Of a DNA stretch of 64,000 bases, positions 50,906-61,319 are shown piece after piece (within the stretch, counting starts at the first letter, position 1; every line of letters begins with the position of its first letter). Under the pieces are notes generated by a model. That model had not been told where the DNA came from, searched no databases, and was given only the letters and a program-made list of their open reading frames with translations. The translations under genes and the position numbers were made by a program. This DNA comes from Lineus longissimus (lineage: Eukaryota; Nemertea; Pilidiophora; Heteronemertea; Lineidae). The stretch spans positions 4,526,001-4,590,000 of the forward strand of contig NC_088314.1 in assembly GCF_910592395.1 (NCBI RefSeq), given 5' to 3'.

Positions 50906-52532
50906 GGTCTCATTAGGGAAGTTTTTTATATTCATGCGCGGCCAAGCCCTAACCGTAGTTCCTAAAATCATTCATTTCTTGGTCCTCACAGTATGCCAGT
51001 GTTGATTTGGTGTATCGCCATTTCGCCTACAATCATTTCGCCTACAGCCATTTCGCCTACAATCATTTCGCCTACAGCCATTTCGCCTATAACCATTTCG
51101 CCTATTAGCCATTTCGCCTACTAGCCATTTCGCCTACTTGTCAATTCGCTTACTAGCCATTTTGCCAACTTGTCTTTTCGCCTACTAGCCACTTCGCCTA
51201 CTTTTACTGCTATTTTTGTTTTTTTATGAATTGGAAGGAAACTAGGACTTTCTGGATATTTGTATTGAACAGAGGTGGTTTGAGGCAAATTTTTAGCTGG
51301 CAGATAGGAGTACGGTCACTATACATTAGCAGAAAATTAGTTAGTTTGCTTTTGTTGTGTGACACACTTTATAGTGATCCAATTAATCCAGTAATTAATC
51401 CAGTAACCAAATTAGAGCTTGAACAACAACAAATTAGTGTATGATGATGGGACTCTAAGAGGGAAATGGCATACAATCCCTCTATGATGGGACTCTAAAA
51501 GGGAAATGGGATACAATCCACTGCTACAGTAGGCCCACATAGGACCAAACATATATTTTTGACAGATACCAAATAAATGTGGTGGATTTGCAAATCCTCT
51601 GCAACAGTAGGTATAAGGCCTGATAACTTATATTTTTTACTGATACTGGTATCAATATGGAGGATTTAAAACAAATATATTCAGAATTATGTGAAATGGC
51701 ATTTTCTGTATGTAGGCGAAATGGCAGTAGGCAAAATGGCGAGTAGGCGAAATAGCGGGTAGGCGAAATGGCAGGTAGACGAAATGGCAAGTAGGCGAAA
51801 TGAGAAATAGGCGAAATGGCAGGTAGGCGAAATGGCTGTAGGCGAAATGACGGTAGGCGAAATGGCATGTTTGGTTGGCGAAATGGCTGTAGGCGAAATG
51901 ATTGTAGGCGAAATGGCGATAAACCGTTGATTTAGCAGTTGTTTTGGCAAAGACATGTTTTTTTGAGTTTTTAAAACCTGAAGCACTACTCAAATAGGCG
52001 GCTAACAAGAAACTACGCAATTTTACAGTTGTTGCCGACGTATGTGTACATTGAACTTTGGATGTGCGTCGGCCCCGTGTTAAAATGCCGTCCAGTGCCA
52101 TTTGGTGCGTTTATTGCTGATTTGTGGAAAATTCAACATATCTCAAAAGTTCAAGGGTTGACCCTCGATTTTTTTTTTTTTGTGTAGCGTAAGCAACTCT
52201 CTTTCACGGGAGAATGGTCACTGTAAAAATTATTCAAGAAATGTATAATATTTGGGGTTTTTAGTGATTGTCCGACCTAATTGGCAATATTGCCTTTTGG
52301 GATGGTGAACAGATCAGAGCTAGGAGCAAATGCGACGCTTATGATTTATTTAAAGAAAATAAAATGCCTGATTTAACATCCTGCAGAATCAGGGGAATCG
52401 GGGGTTTCCAGTGATATACGACACAAATGGGTTTTCCTCATGCAATCACTTTCGAAACGCATTTTAAAATAGTTAATGTTAATGGGGCACGGCATCATCG
52501 CGTACATTTGGGAAAAACTCCCTTACGAGACC
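50906..52532. mobile_element. GGTCTC-ended DNA element, copy 2, interrupted
   Basis: Diverged copy of 24,696-25,407 with the same ends (GGTCTCATTAGGG left, inverted GGTCTCGTAAGGG right). The flanking TAC/TAC is a candidate 3-bp target duplication. The 917-bp foldback at 51,009-51,925 splits it. Removing that block and one flank repeat restores colinearity with copy 1. Confidence 0.75.
51009..51925. mobile_element. foldback element with inverted arrays of ATTTCGCCTA repeats
   Basis: The left arm starts GGTGTATCGCCATTTCGCC and contains ~12 units of 15-16 bp with core CATTTCGCCTA (51,015-51,200). The right arm (~51,700-51,925) has ~13 inverted units (TAGGCGAAATGG) and ends as inverted GGTTTATCGCC. 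Direct repeats GTTGATTT (51,001-51,008 and 51,926-51,933) flank it, an 8-bp target duplication. The middle ~500 bp is AT-rich without a recognisable transposase. Long minus-strand frames over the right arm are just translated repeats. Confidence 0.85.
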
Positions 52533-52875
52533 TACGCCATGGTCATCCCCATCTATTAATAGACTTCAGCCCCAGTGACGTAGTTACGACAAATCCCAAA
52601 ACGAGCCCGTACCACGGAATTGTGGGACGAAGGATGATCAGCCAACAAGCATCGCCAACAAGCATGGCTCCCGCACGCTAGAAGTGGGATGGGTTTCACT
52701 ATAAACTTTTAAGTGCTCATGAATAAACTGTTCAAAGTTCATTAGTTTGCAAGATAATAAACATAGGTACGTATAGAAATCTGTGAAGTATCATTATTTC
52801 GTGTTCACATGCCAGAAAAAATGAATCAAAGTGGAATCACTGTTCAATGCACATATCAGTATCGCGTGCATGCAT
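52533..52875. other. intergenic, nothing recognised
   Basis: AT-rich sequence ending at ATGCAT (52,870-52,875), the left target duplication of the next element. Confidence 0.4.
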
Positions 52876-52881
52876 GTGTTC

Positions 52882-53325
52882 GAGACAAGACCACAATTGA
52901 TTTTTTAAGCCTTTTAGCAGTTAAATTGTCAATGTTTGACCGCGACGCATCAAAGAACGCGTGGTGTTGTGAATCTGAAATTTAGATTATGTTATTCCGG
53001 ACAGTCGGGCAAGTAAATGGTGAAAAATAAAATGGTGATTGACCACGGAAATTTTTTTTTAATCGACAAATTAGACAGACTTTGATATTTCCACTCTTTT
53101 CAGCCAACTGGCAGAAAAAACTCAAAACACGCCCCCTATTACCCAATTAGCAAAATTCGAAATTAATTTTTTCATCAAATAATTTCTTTATATCTGTAGA
53201 CTTGCCACAACAAATATTTTTTCAATACCTCTCCAAATATGTACTTGAGAGTAAAAAACATGCCCTCGTCTAATAGATAGGCCTGGACCCTCCAACCTAT
53301 GAATATTCATTAGTGGTCTTGTCTC
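52882..53325 (+). repeat. 444-bp terminal direct repeat, left
   Basis: Identical by eye to 53,875-54,318. It is itself bounded by 13-bp inverted repeats (GAGACAAGACCAC). Confidence 0.9.
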
Positions 53326-53874
53326 AATGAAGGTACATTTCAGGGGTTAACATTTTGAGATTTTTTTCAAACTAATGTACATGACATCCCACAACTCTCC
53401 AACAAAGGAAAGTCATATCTTGACATTTTTGGAGAAATGAGAGACATTTCAAAGAGTGGTACAACTGTGCCAAAGCGACGAAAGAGGACAAAATCGACAA
53501 AAAGTCATGATTTTGCACCCAACAGCACCAAATTCAAAGACCTGCCCTGGCCAGAATAAGCAAGCTATGGAGCTGAAACTTAAGGATGTGATTTAGGAAT
53601 ATCTTTGCTGCTTAGGGCACAACTTTCAGAATCAAGGCCTAAGTAGTTTCAAAGAAATTACAAAATGAATGGCAACACAACAAGACTTGTAAAAATGAAA
53701 CCGAACTTAGACCGGGGTTAGGTTGACTCTTATTTGGGTCAAATTAAGTTTTTTTCTCATTATTTTAGCTTGTTTTGACCTTAAATCATCAGCAATACAA
53801 TATTCTAAATGAATTAGAGTGATTTGAGCACATTCAAATTTTTCACTATATTGACCCAAAATGTAGTGTAAATA

Positions 53875-54318
53875 GAGACAAGACCACAATTGATTTTTTA
53901 AGCCTTTTAGCAGTTAAATTGTCAATGTTTGACCGCGACGCATCAAAGAACGCGTGGTGTTGTGAATCTGAAATTTAGATTATGTTATTCCGGACAGTCG
54001 GGCAAGTAAATGGTGAAAAATAAAATGGTGATTGACCACGGAAATTTTTTTTTAATCGACAAATTAGACAGACTTTGATATTTCCACTCTTTTCAGCCAA
54101 CTGGCAGAAAAAACTCAAAACACGCCCCCTATTACCCAATTAGCAAAATTCGAAATTAATTTTTTCATCAAATAATTTCTTTATATCTGTAGACTTGCCA
54201 CAACAAATATTTTTTCAATACCTCTCCAAATATGTACTTGAGAGTAAAAAACATGCCCTCGTCTAATAGATAGGCCTGGACCCTCCAACCTATGAATATT
54301 CATTAGTGGTCTTGTCTC
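53875..54318 (+). repeat. 444-bp terminal direct repeat, right
   Basis: Second copy of the repeat at 52,882-53,325. Identity implies recent formation or gene conversion. Confidence 0.9.
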
Positions 54319-54645
54319 GTTCCGCGCTAATTACCGATTAGCGCCATCTTAAGATTGCGCTGCGCATTCTTAGGATCGTTTAATTGCGCGGCAATCTCGA
54401 GATCGCGCAAGGGTGAGCGTGCGCTTTTTGCCGATTGCGCATTTTAGAGATGATGATACTTTTACATGTTCAGCTTTGCATTGCCATTGGTAGCTTTATT
54501 TTTCACCTAATTTTTTGCTACACCAACAGTCGCATTACTGTCATGTGACTGTCTATGGGATGCTGAAAGTAAATTAATTTAATACCGGCCAAAGTTGACT
54601 GTCGAGTGGTTGATTTGTATTTGTACCTCAGGCCATACCTCAGGC

Positions 54646-54704
54646 CATGGAGGTATTATTAAGATAACTGCAGGCCATGGAGGTATTATTAAGATACCTC
54701 CATG
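54646..54704. mobile_element. double CATGGAGG hairpin with 7-bp flanking duplication
   Basis: A complete hairpin (CATGGAGGTAT, loop, ATACCTCCATG at 54,676-54,704) is preceded by a partial copy from 54,646. The pair is flanked by CTCAGGC at 54,639-54,645 and 54,705-54,711. The arms match the hairpin at 47,612. Confidence 0.65.
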
Positions 54705-55234
54705 CTCAGGCATTCGTTTGAGAAGGGAGACACTTAGGCCTACATGTAAGGTTTTATGTTATCTTCTCATTATAAATACTGTTTTATATTTCAGGTTATC
54801 CCCTAACACAGCTTACTGATGGACATCCAACCTGAGAGCAATGCTTTTGAAAATTAATGATTGATAAAGTACATTTGGTTGTAATCTTGCATCCGGATTT
54901 ACTTAATGAATAAAGAGATACATCTATAACTAAGATTTTATTATACGTTTATAATTATTTTATTTATAATAACATCCCAATAGTATTTACATTTCCTTGA
55001 TATATATGATTACACAATACAATGTTTATGATATTTACACTTACAGTCGCACAATATTGTCATGGAACTTAGTTTATTCACCAATTAATGATAATTGATA
55101 ATTGGTAATTGGTAATTATATGTAAATTAGCGTTCTGTCATAGTGATCATTTCACCAAAAATTATCAATGAATATTAATCATGATAATTAGTAAGTGCTA
55201 AAATTGGCTTGTGTCAAGTCAAATATGAACATAT

Positions 55235-55515
55235 CATCATCTCAGAAGCCTAATTAGCAGTGGTAGGTAATTAATGCAGCCATGCCTTTGATAATGTGAA
55301 CAGATCTCACTATGACACTTTGACCAATATTTTATACTGACCATCATCTCAGAAGCTGCTAAGGCGGCCATGCCTTTAATAATGTGAACAGATCTCACTA
55401 TGACACTTTGACCAATATTTTATACTGACCATCATCTCAGAAGCCGCTAAGGCGGCCATGCCTTTAATAATGTGAACAGATCTCACTATGACACTTTGAC
55501 CAATATTTACTGACC
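55235..55515 (+). repeat. 88-bp tandem repeat, about three copies
   Basis: Units start CATCATCTCAGAAGC at 55,235, 55,342 and 55,430. The last two are nearly identical and the first is ~19 bp longer. The array lies inside the long-TIR element. Confidence 0.9.
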
Positions 55516-55808
55516 ATCATCACCAGACCCCCCAACTCCCTTGCGCGATCTCGAGATTGCCGCGCAATTATAGGATCCTAAGAATGCGCAGCGCAATCTT
55601 AAGATAGCGCAGATCGGTAAAATGCGCGGAACACATGCATGGGTAAAGCCATGCATGTCTACAGACACTCGACAATATTAAAGAGATTGAATCGTCTTAC
55701 AACCGAGCGCAGTAGTGACATCTGTAGCGAAATTACAAACTACTGTGTGACGTCACTAGTTCCATATAAGGAAGCTTATTTACATAACTTTACAACTTTT
55801 TGTGGCCT

Positions 55809-55924
55809 AACTGCAGAATAGCCGGGACAGTAGTAGCTCTGTACATTATGTACACTCTGTCCCTCTGTACATTATGTACACATTCCTATCATTTAGCACA
55901 GAGTGTCCCGGCTATTCTGCAGTT
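55809..55924. mobile_element. 116-bp foldback
   Basis: 21-bp perfect inverted ends (AACTGCAGAATAGCCGGGAC at the left) surround two TCTGTACATTATGTACAC units, each palindromic at its core (GTACATTATGTAC). No clear target duplication. Confidence 0.75.
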
Positions 55925-56289
55925 GCTCCGATAAAACCAATAAACAGCGTTATATCGGATGTTAGTTTGAAATTCAAAAATCGGGCTTCGTAAGGACACT
56001 TTCGGGACCCGTTAAATGCTACATGCAAAATCTGGGGTCGCCAGCCATTCGGTATGGGAGATATGAGCAAACAAACACACAAACTTTTCTCAAATTTAGT
56101 AAGGATTCCATGGTAAACAAACATTGCCTGTGAAAAGCGGTGAAAAGGATCGTTTCAATATGGCCGAAATTTATTTTCGCAGGGTGTCTATAGTGAATTA
56201 TTGCGCCTTTCCAATGTTGACTCAAATTTGACCCAAGGAACAGCTGTCCACGTCCGCGCGCATTGAATCTTTCCACGCGGAACAATGCA
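55925..56289. other. spacer between foldbacks
   Basis: Nothing recognised. The minus-strand frames here lack domains. Confidence 0.4.
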
Positions 56290-56446
56290 CTATAGATTCA
56301 TGCACTTGATTGGGAATAACGTTTACGAAGACGTCGCATCACGTCACCATACAGTAATGTAAAACCGTCGAGCTGCAATGCATTGTGACATGACGACAGC
56401 CAACACTATGTAAACGTTGTTCCCAATCAAGTGCATGAATCTGTAG
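56290..56446. mobile_element. 157-bp foldback
   Basis: 37-bp inverted ends share ATTCATGCACTTGATTGGGA and AACGTTTAC, with two transition differences. The loop is ~80 bp. No coding capacity. Confidence 0.75.
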
Positions 56447-56624
56447 TAAAGCAGTTCCTGGAGGTAGGATCTATCGCTTGATGCTGATAATCGATTTTTC
56501 CGACGTCACGCTGATGGCACTTGACTACCATGCAAATGTGATGAGAATTGGAAATGACGTCACGTCTTAATAATAATAACGGGGTGATGTGAACTCGGAT
56601 CTTGGTGTGCAGGCAGGAAAGATC

Positions 56625-57150
56625 TTGAAACTTTGTACCCGCAGGTCAGGTGACCTCTGACACTGAATTTTGGTCCGATCTGATTCTTGACTTGGCCAAT
56701 GGCCAGGTGGGCCATGCAACAGCGGAAACCTAAAAAGTGTTATATTTCTTTTATGAGGTACTCATTTTCGGTAAAAATTTTTATGGTAGGTTCTCCTACC
56801 AAGGATACATCACATATCCTACAAGTTTCTGATTTGACCTAATTTTCGAGGTCAGAGAGGTCAAATTGCGTAAATTAGCCATTTGAGTGTAACTATGGCA
56901 CGTTTCTTAACCGCTGAAGCTATGAACTTGAAAATCTGGTACTCATGACTCCCTACATCGTGTAACCTCGGACATCGAATTTCGATTTGATCTGATTCTC
57001 AACTTGACCACCAGGAGGCAAAAACTAAAAAACCTAAAAAGTGCAATATCTCGCTTGTCAGTGACTTGTTTTTTCGATGATATTTTTATGGTAGGTACTC
57101 CAAGCAACGATACATCACATGTCATACCGACTTTGGTTTGACCTGTATAC
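56625..57150 (+). repeat. imperfect ~305-bp tandem duplication
   Basis: Shared blocks recur with a 305-bp period: ATCTGATTCT-ACTTG, AACCTAAAAAGTG, TTTTTATGGTAGG and GATACATCACAT. The copies are diverged, and both consist of short sequence blocks without an open frame. Confidence 0.65.
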
Positions 57151-58636
57151 TGTACATAAAGAATTTTTTTCACCAGGATGATTTCCTAACCACCAAATAT
57201 CTAGACGGTGAGCACAATGGCCCCTGGCCGTTTCATTTATTCCATAAATTCAACAAAAAAATTATGAGCGCGCAGCAGAAAAGCTGAAGGCTTTCTGAGA
57301 AGCGCTACTGCGGTTTAACATGTATGCGTATCCAGTAAGGTCACCACTTTTTTCTACCAGTTTTCATTGCAAGAAACTGTTTTAGGAAAAACTAGCAACT
57401 GTGCTGTCTGTTTAACACCCTGTGCGATTTTTCTATAGATCCAATCCATAATAATCAAATAAAAAGGTTATTCATTTATGGCTTATGGCCAATCCCATTA
57501 CCATTTTATCTTGGCTCATTACATCTGACACCTTTGTTTGGTTATCTTAGGCAACAATAGACTCTGTCAACCTTGAAAGAAAGTTTGGGCATGTTACATA
57601 AAACCACTACCTGTCACATTTTATATTCCAATGCTTGATTCAAGCATGCAGTGCAGGCAGAACATTCGTTCTAGCAGGGTGTACATACATGGTTCTTCCA
57701 AAAAGAACTATCTCCAATTTTGACTAATTTCAACATTCTGAAATAGCAAAATTATCGTTGTATAGCATCAATGTTCTTAAAGGTGGGTATCACCGTGACT
57801 GAATCTTGACATTATCTCGTTTTACAGGCAAAAGAGATTTTGGAAGAAAGCACAACTTTTCTTTGGTTTTTTTGGCGGGAAAATGCACTGCCTTGTGACC
57901 CAATATGCAGGTTTCAATACAGAGATCACTTGCAGATCTGAGGACAATACATTCAAAAACTTTTAACTTGTTTAAATGACTGAAGACGCTTTTGTTTAGA
58001 AATGAATTGACTTTTTGAGAGGTATCTGGCCTATTTAATGTAATCCACGCTCGTTCCGCATAACAATGGCTTACTCGCATAGGAGACATCTATGGGCCAA
58101 AAAACAACTAAATTTTCAACCTGGTCTCCAATACTAAATTACTGCAATAGCCTTGGCAATGTTGATCACCATTGACGACGCTTGGAGAATGATTTGGCAG
58201 CTGTGTGCGGGGTTGAAAGATTTTCCAGCTTTCGCACAATAGAGCATGGCGTAATTTATGCCCGTCGAGTTCTGATCAGTATTGATAATATTCCTGATTA
58301 ACTTGAAAAGTAAATGTGGCTTTTAACTGTTTTAATTTTCATGGTGACTACTCAAAGATACAGATGTTTATCTGACCTCCTTTTCAAGGTCACAGATGTC
58401 AAATGGGGTCAATTTACTTTTACTACTCTGGGTGTACATTGTATGTAGATAATATCCTACTCAAGAATTTCAAGAGATGAAAAAACAATACAAAAGAAAG
58501 AAAGAAGTGCACATACGTCTAGGGAAACCCTGAATGAAAATGAGAAATTTATTTCAGCCATCATTTTTAGGTGCTAATTTCATGACTTCTTGTAGAATTG
58601 CCGTTATTATGTATCTGTGCCAATTTATCTTTACAG
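57151..58636. other. intergenic, nothing recognised
   Basis: AT-rich DNA. A 99-codon minus-strand frame (57,790-58,089) has no recognisable domain or splice context. Confidence 0.5.
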
Positions 58637-58691
58637 ATGCTTCAAACCCTCTCGGCAATTGCAACTGAAGGATCTTCTATGATTTGCAAGG
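58637..58691 (+). other. exon-like segment 1 (duplicated)
   Basis: Bounded by tttacag| and AAGG|gtatg. It shares TCGGCAATTGCA and flanking intron-like sequence (TGTGCCAATTT upstream) with the segment at 59,318. One frame reads MLQTLSAIATEGSSMICK. I recognise no protein, and it may belong to a non-coding transcript. Confidence 0.3.
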
Positions 58692-59317
58692 GTATGTATA
58701 CCATTAGGTTATGATATGCCCGATCAGTCAATAGGGTGCCAAGCTGTCAAATGGCTAAATATACAGAAATTGTATGCGCATGCACAACATGACTCCACAA
58801 CCTCTATGATATTCTGATTTGGGTTGAAAAGCTATTCAAATTTATCCCCACTGAATTGTGTTCAGTGAAAGCATGAAAAATTAAATGATTTTCTAATAAG
58901 CTGAATGGAGAGAGACCTTCCCTCTCAGAACCCTTCTTTATCAGACTTTTACTGGTTCTAAGAAGGGGAAAACAGCTTGCTCAAATTATTTATGCAATCT
59001 GGCCACCACAGAACTTTTTCATGGTGTCCACTTCTTGGTCAAAACAGAAGAATCCCACCTATCTGGTCATGCGTCAGGAGGCCATGTTGGAAGCTGTGAT
59101 GCAATCTGATTGGTTCCTAATGTGGATATACCATGAACAACCCACATTTATTTCCATAAATACAAAGGAATAAGGTCAACCTCTCTCAAAGGAAGGCAAA
59201 TAATTTAAAAATTGAGAGATATAATTCAACTATAATTTTTAGGAATTTAGTGTAAGTAATGATTATACTGTACTAGTAGTGCTGTAATTACACATTTGTG
59301 CCAATTTGTGATTTCAG

Positions 59318-59377
59318 ATGACACAACCTTGTCGGCAATTGCATTCGAAGATTCTCGTTTGATTTCCAAGAAGAAGG
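59318..59377 (+). other. exon-like segment 2 (duplicated)
   Basis: Bounded by atttcag| and AAGG|gtagg and homologous to the segment at 58,637. The open frame that aligns is DTTLSAIAFEDSRLISKKK, in a phase different from segment 1. This argues against both being coding exons of one gene. Confidence 0.3.
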
Positions 59378-60709
59378 GTAGGTATACTCGTCTGACTTGT
59401 CAAAAGAGGTGCCACTGTCAAATCTGTGTTATCGTTGGTAAAATAAACCTGTAACTTGACTCCCACAGGGCCTCAAGGCAGTGAAAAAAATTACAGACTA
59501 ATAATCTGCGAGATATATGGAAAAAGAATGAAACGATTTATTTTGGCGTAAAGAATGCACATTACGAAACACATCTAACTGTTATCCCCATTGCAACTTT
59601 ATTATGCTAAGAGATCAAAGATATTAAAACTTTCAACTTATTTATATTTTGCATATTCAAAATAAAACATTTTTACCCAAAGAAATGTTTATAAAATGCA
59701 GTAATATATTCGGTGCAAACATCATATAGCCACTACTAAATCATATTTTGGTCAATGTAATTAAAAGAAAATTAAATGAATTGACAGTGACACTTCTAAT
59801 TTTCTATCTGCAAATCGGGCAGTTATTCAAAAGGTGTAACCATAGTAAGATGTTGTGTGGGTGTGTGTGTGTCTGTGTGAGATGGGATTGAAAAAGGGTG
59901 TGGGAGGTCTTGGGGGGAGGAGGGACTCTAGTCACTGTAGTGAGTGCTGGAAGTGTGACTGTTGTGCTAGTTTTGTAGCTATTGTTGTTTAGTTGTTAAG
60001 AGTAATTATCGTAGTTATCTAGCTAGTATAGTTGTTAGAGTAGTTATCGTAGTTATCTAGTTAGTGTAGTTGTTATTCGTGTTTCCTGCTTATCATCTAT
60101 TTTAACCTATTCAGCTTTCAGTTGTCCAGGCCAGGCCAGGTGACCATTGACGATGATAGATCGGGTTCGATTCAAGCTATACGCTTGGTGTATTTGGTTA
60201 TCGTGACCGGCGACTTGAGTCTATCTCATCTCTCGTCCAAAGCGCGGTGGCTGGGTCCCAGGCATGCTTGCCACTTTGTTCCACGGTCCACATCTAAGTT
60301 TCGACGGTGATGACATGGACTTAGGTTCAAGGAACGTGATCCCCTTGAGTCATTGTGGTTGATTGATGGGGGCAATAGACGGTTGCGTGTCGCTAGTCAT
60401 TCAATTGGTCCCCTTGTTTTAGAGTGTTGGCGGGATAAGTCTTACGACTGTTAACAATAGTAAGCAATAGCTGGCCAGCGATCCCCTACCTGATCTCGAG
60501 GGGGATGGAATGACTGGGGAATAGGCCTGTTGTTAACCTGCGGAATTTCGTCGGACGAAATGTCAGGCGTGTCCGTGTGGGACTTGTGCTAAACCAGTTT
60601 AGTACATATGACGAAGACATTGGGCTCTTTGAATAACAACAGTGTCCTTGACCTCCTTGTGCCTCACAAAGCTAATAATATACACCCCCTGAAATCGACA
60701 AGACGGCGA
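59378..60709. other. intergenic or intron with simple repeats
   Basis: A (GT)n tract lies near 59,860. A two-unit ~45-bp repeat (GTAGTTATCTAG with AGTTGTTAGAGTAG) lies at 59,990-60,080. From ~60,120 to 60,600 the sequence is more GC-balanced but unrecognised. Confidence 0.5.
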
Positions 60710-60801
60710 TGAAGAAGGAGAGCCGGCCTCCAGCTTGTCAGCCGAGAAGACACTGGATGGACCCCAAGGATATGTTGCTGCCAATGTTAGAGCCATACAG
60801 G
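60710..60801 (+). other. exon-like 3' end with donor
   Basis: An ATG at 60,710 opens a frame (MKKESRPPACQPRRHW, then MDPKDMLLPMLEPYR) up to CAGG|gtaagc. The donor and the following AGCATCACTTAGTCCT are duplicated at 61,320. There is no recognisable family and no confident acceptor. Confidence 0.25.
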
Positions 60802-61218
60802 GTAAGCATCACTTAGTCCTCAGTTACATCTGGATTAAAAGAAACATTACAAAGATGTTAAAATTACTCCAAAAAGAGTGAAATGTGTAGTATGGGCGTT
60901 AATACGTATCAAAACAGAGGGCATGCACACTAGCTTGTTCCTGTCTTGATTATCTTCTAATTACAAGAAAGAGCAGGGACATTCATCCGTGAAAGGCACG
61001 TTACTACAATACACGGCAAGGATTGCACTTTTCAAATCGAATTGCATGCGCATTAGGCAAGTGTGGTGCAGCCATTTCGAAAGTGGAGTAGCCAATTCGT
61101 GTTCCGGAGAGTGCTCTCTGGAAAACAGTTTTAAATCAGATTCACTGTGAAGGCAGCATGCAGTAGAAACTCGCAGAAATTAGATAAACCCCTCAACAAA
61201 AAATATGATTCTTTTTAG

Positions 61219-61319
61219 GCAGCCCGAGCCAACATTGTACAAGGGCCACAAGGACAAGGGACACAAGGACAAGGGACACAAGGATAAGGGACACAAAAGA
61301 CGATGTTGCAGTCTACAGG
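61219..61319 (+). other. exon-like segment with 15-bp tandem repeats
   Basis: Bounded by tttttag| and CAGG|gtgagc. It contains about three to four units of GGACAAGGGACACAA. One frame encodes repeated KGHKD. The donor region is homologous to that at 60,802. Coding status is unclear. Confidence 0.3.

Larger units (their letters stand above)
52882..54318 (+). mobile_element. composite element with two 444-bp direct repeats
   Basis: Two 444-bp copies, identical by eye (52,882-53,325 and 53,875-54,318), flank a 549-bp unique middle. Each copy starts GAGACAAGACCAC and ends with its inverse GTGGTCTTGTCTC. GTTC directly precedes the first and follows the second, so the whole unit seems to have inserted as one with a 4-bp duplication. 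No coding capacity, canonical TG/CA LTR ends or obvious primer site is seen. It could be a short LTR-like (TRIM-like) element or two MITE copies trapped by recombination. Confidence 0.75.
52876..55634. mobile_element. long-TIR element (GTGTTCCGCGC) split by a younger insertion
   Basis: After discounting 52,882-54,318 and one GTTC copy, the left end GTGTTCCGCGC... matches the inverted right end at 55,634 over ~95 bp (sharing ATCTTAAGATTGCGCTGCGC, ATTCTTAGGATC and GCGGCAATCTCGAGATCGCG). The flanks are ATGCAT at 52,870-52,875 and 55,635-55,640, a 6-bp target duplication candidate. The interior holds a double hairpin (54,646-54,704) and an 88-bp tandem repeat. No transposase is visible. Confidence 0.75.

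Noticed and set aside
51009-51200. CRISPR-like regular repeats
   Set aside because: Units are contiguous 15-16 bp tandem repeats without unique spacers, in a eukaryotic genome with an inverted partner array. They are transposon subterminal repeats.
51524-52101. Minus-strand ORFs of 99-149 codons with repeated HFAY/ISPT/PFRLP
   Set aside because: Translation of the tandem ATTTCGCCTA units in the foldback arm. All three frames are open for the same reason.
60160-60180. GGTTCGATTC B-box-like motif as a tRNA
   Set aside because: No A box at proper spacing and no cloverleaf stems could be drawn.
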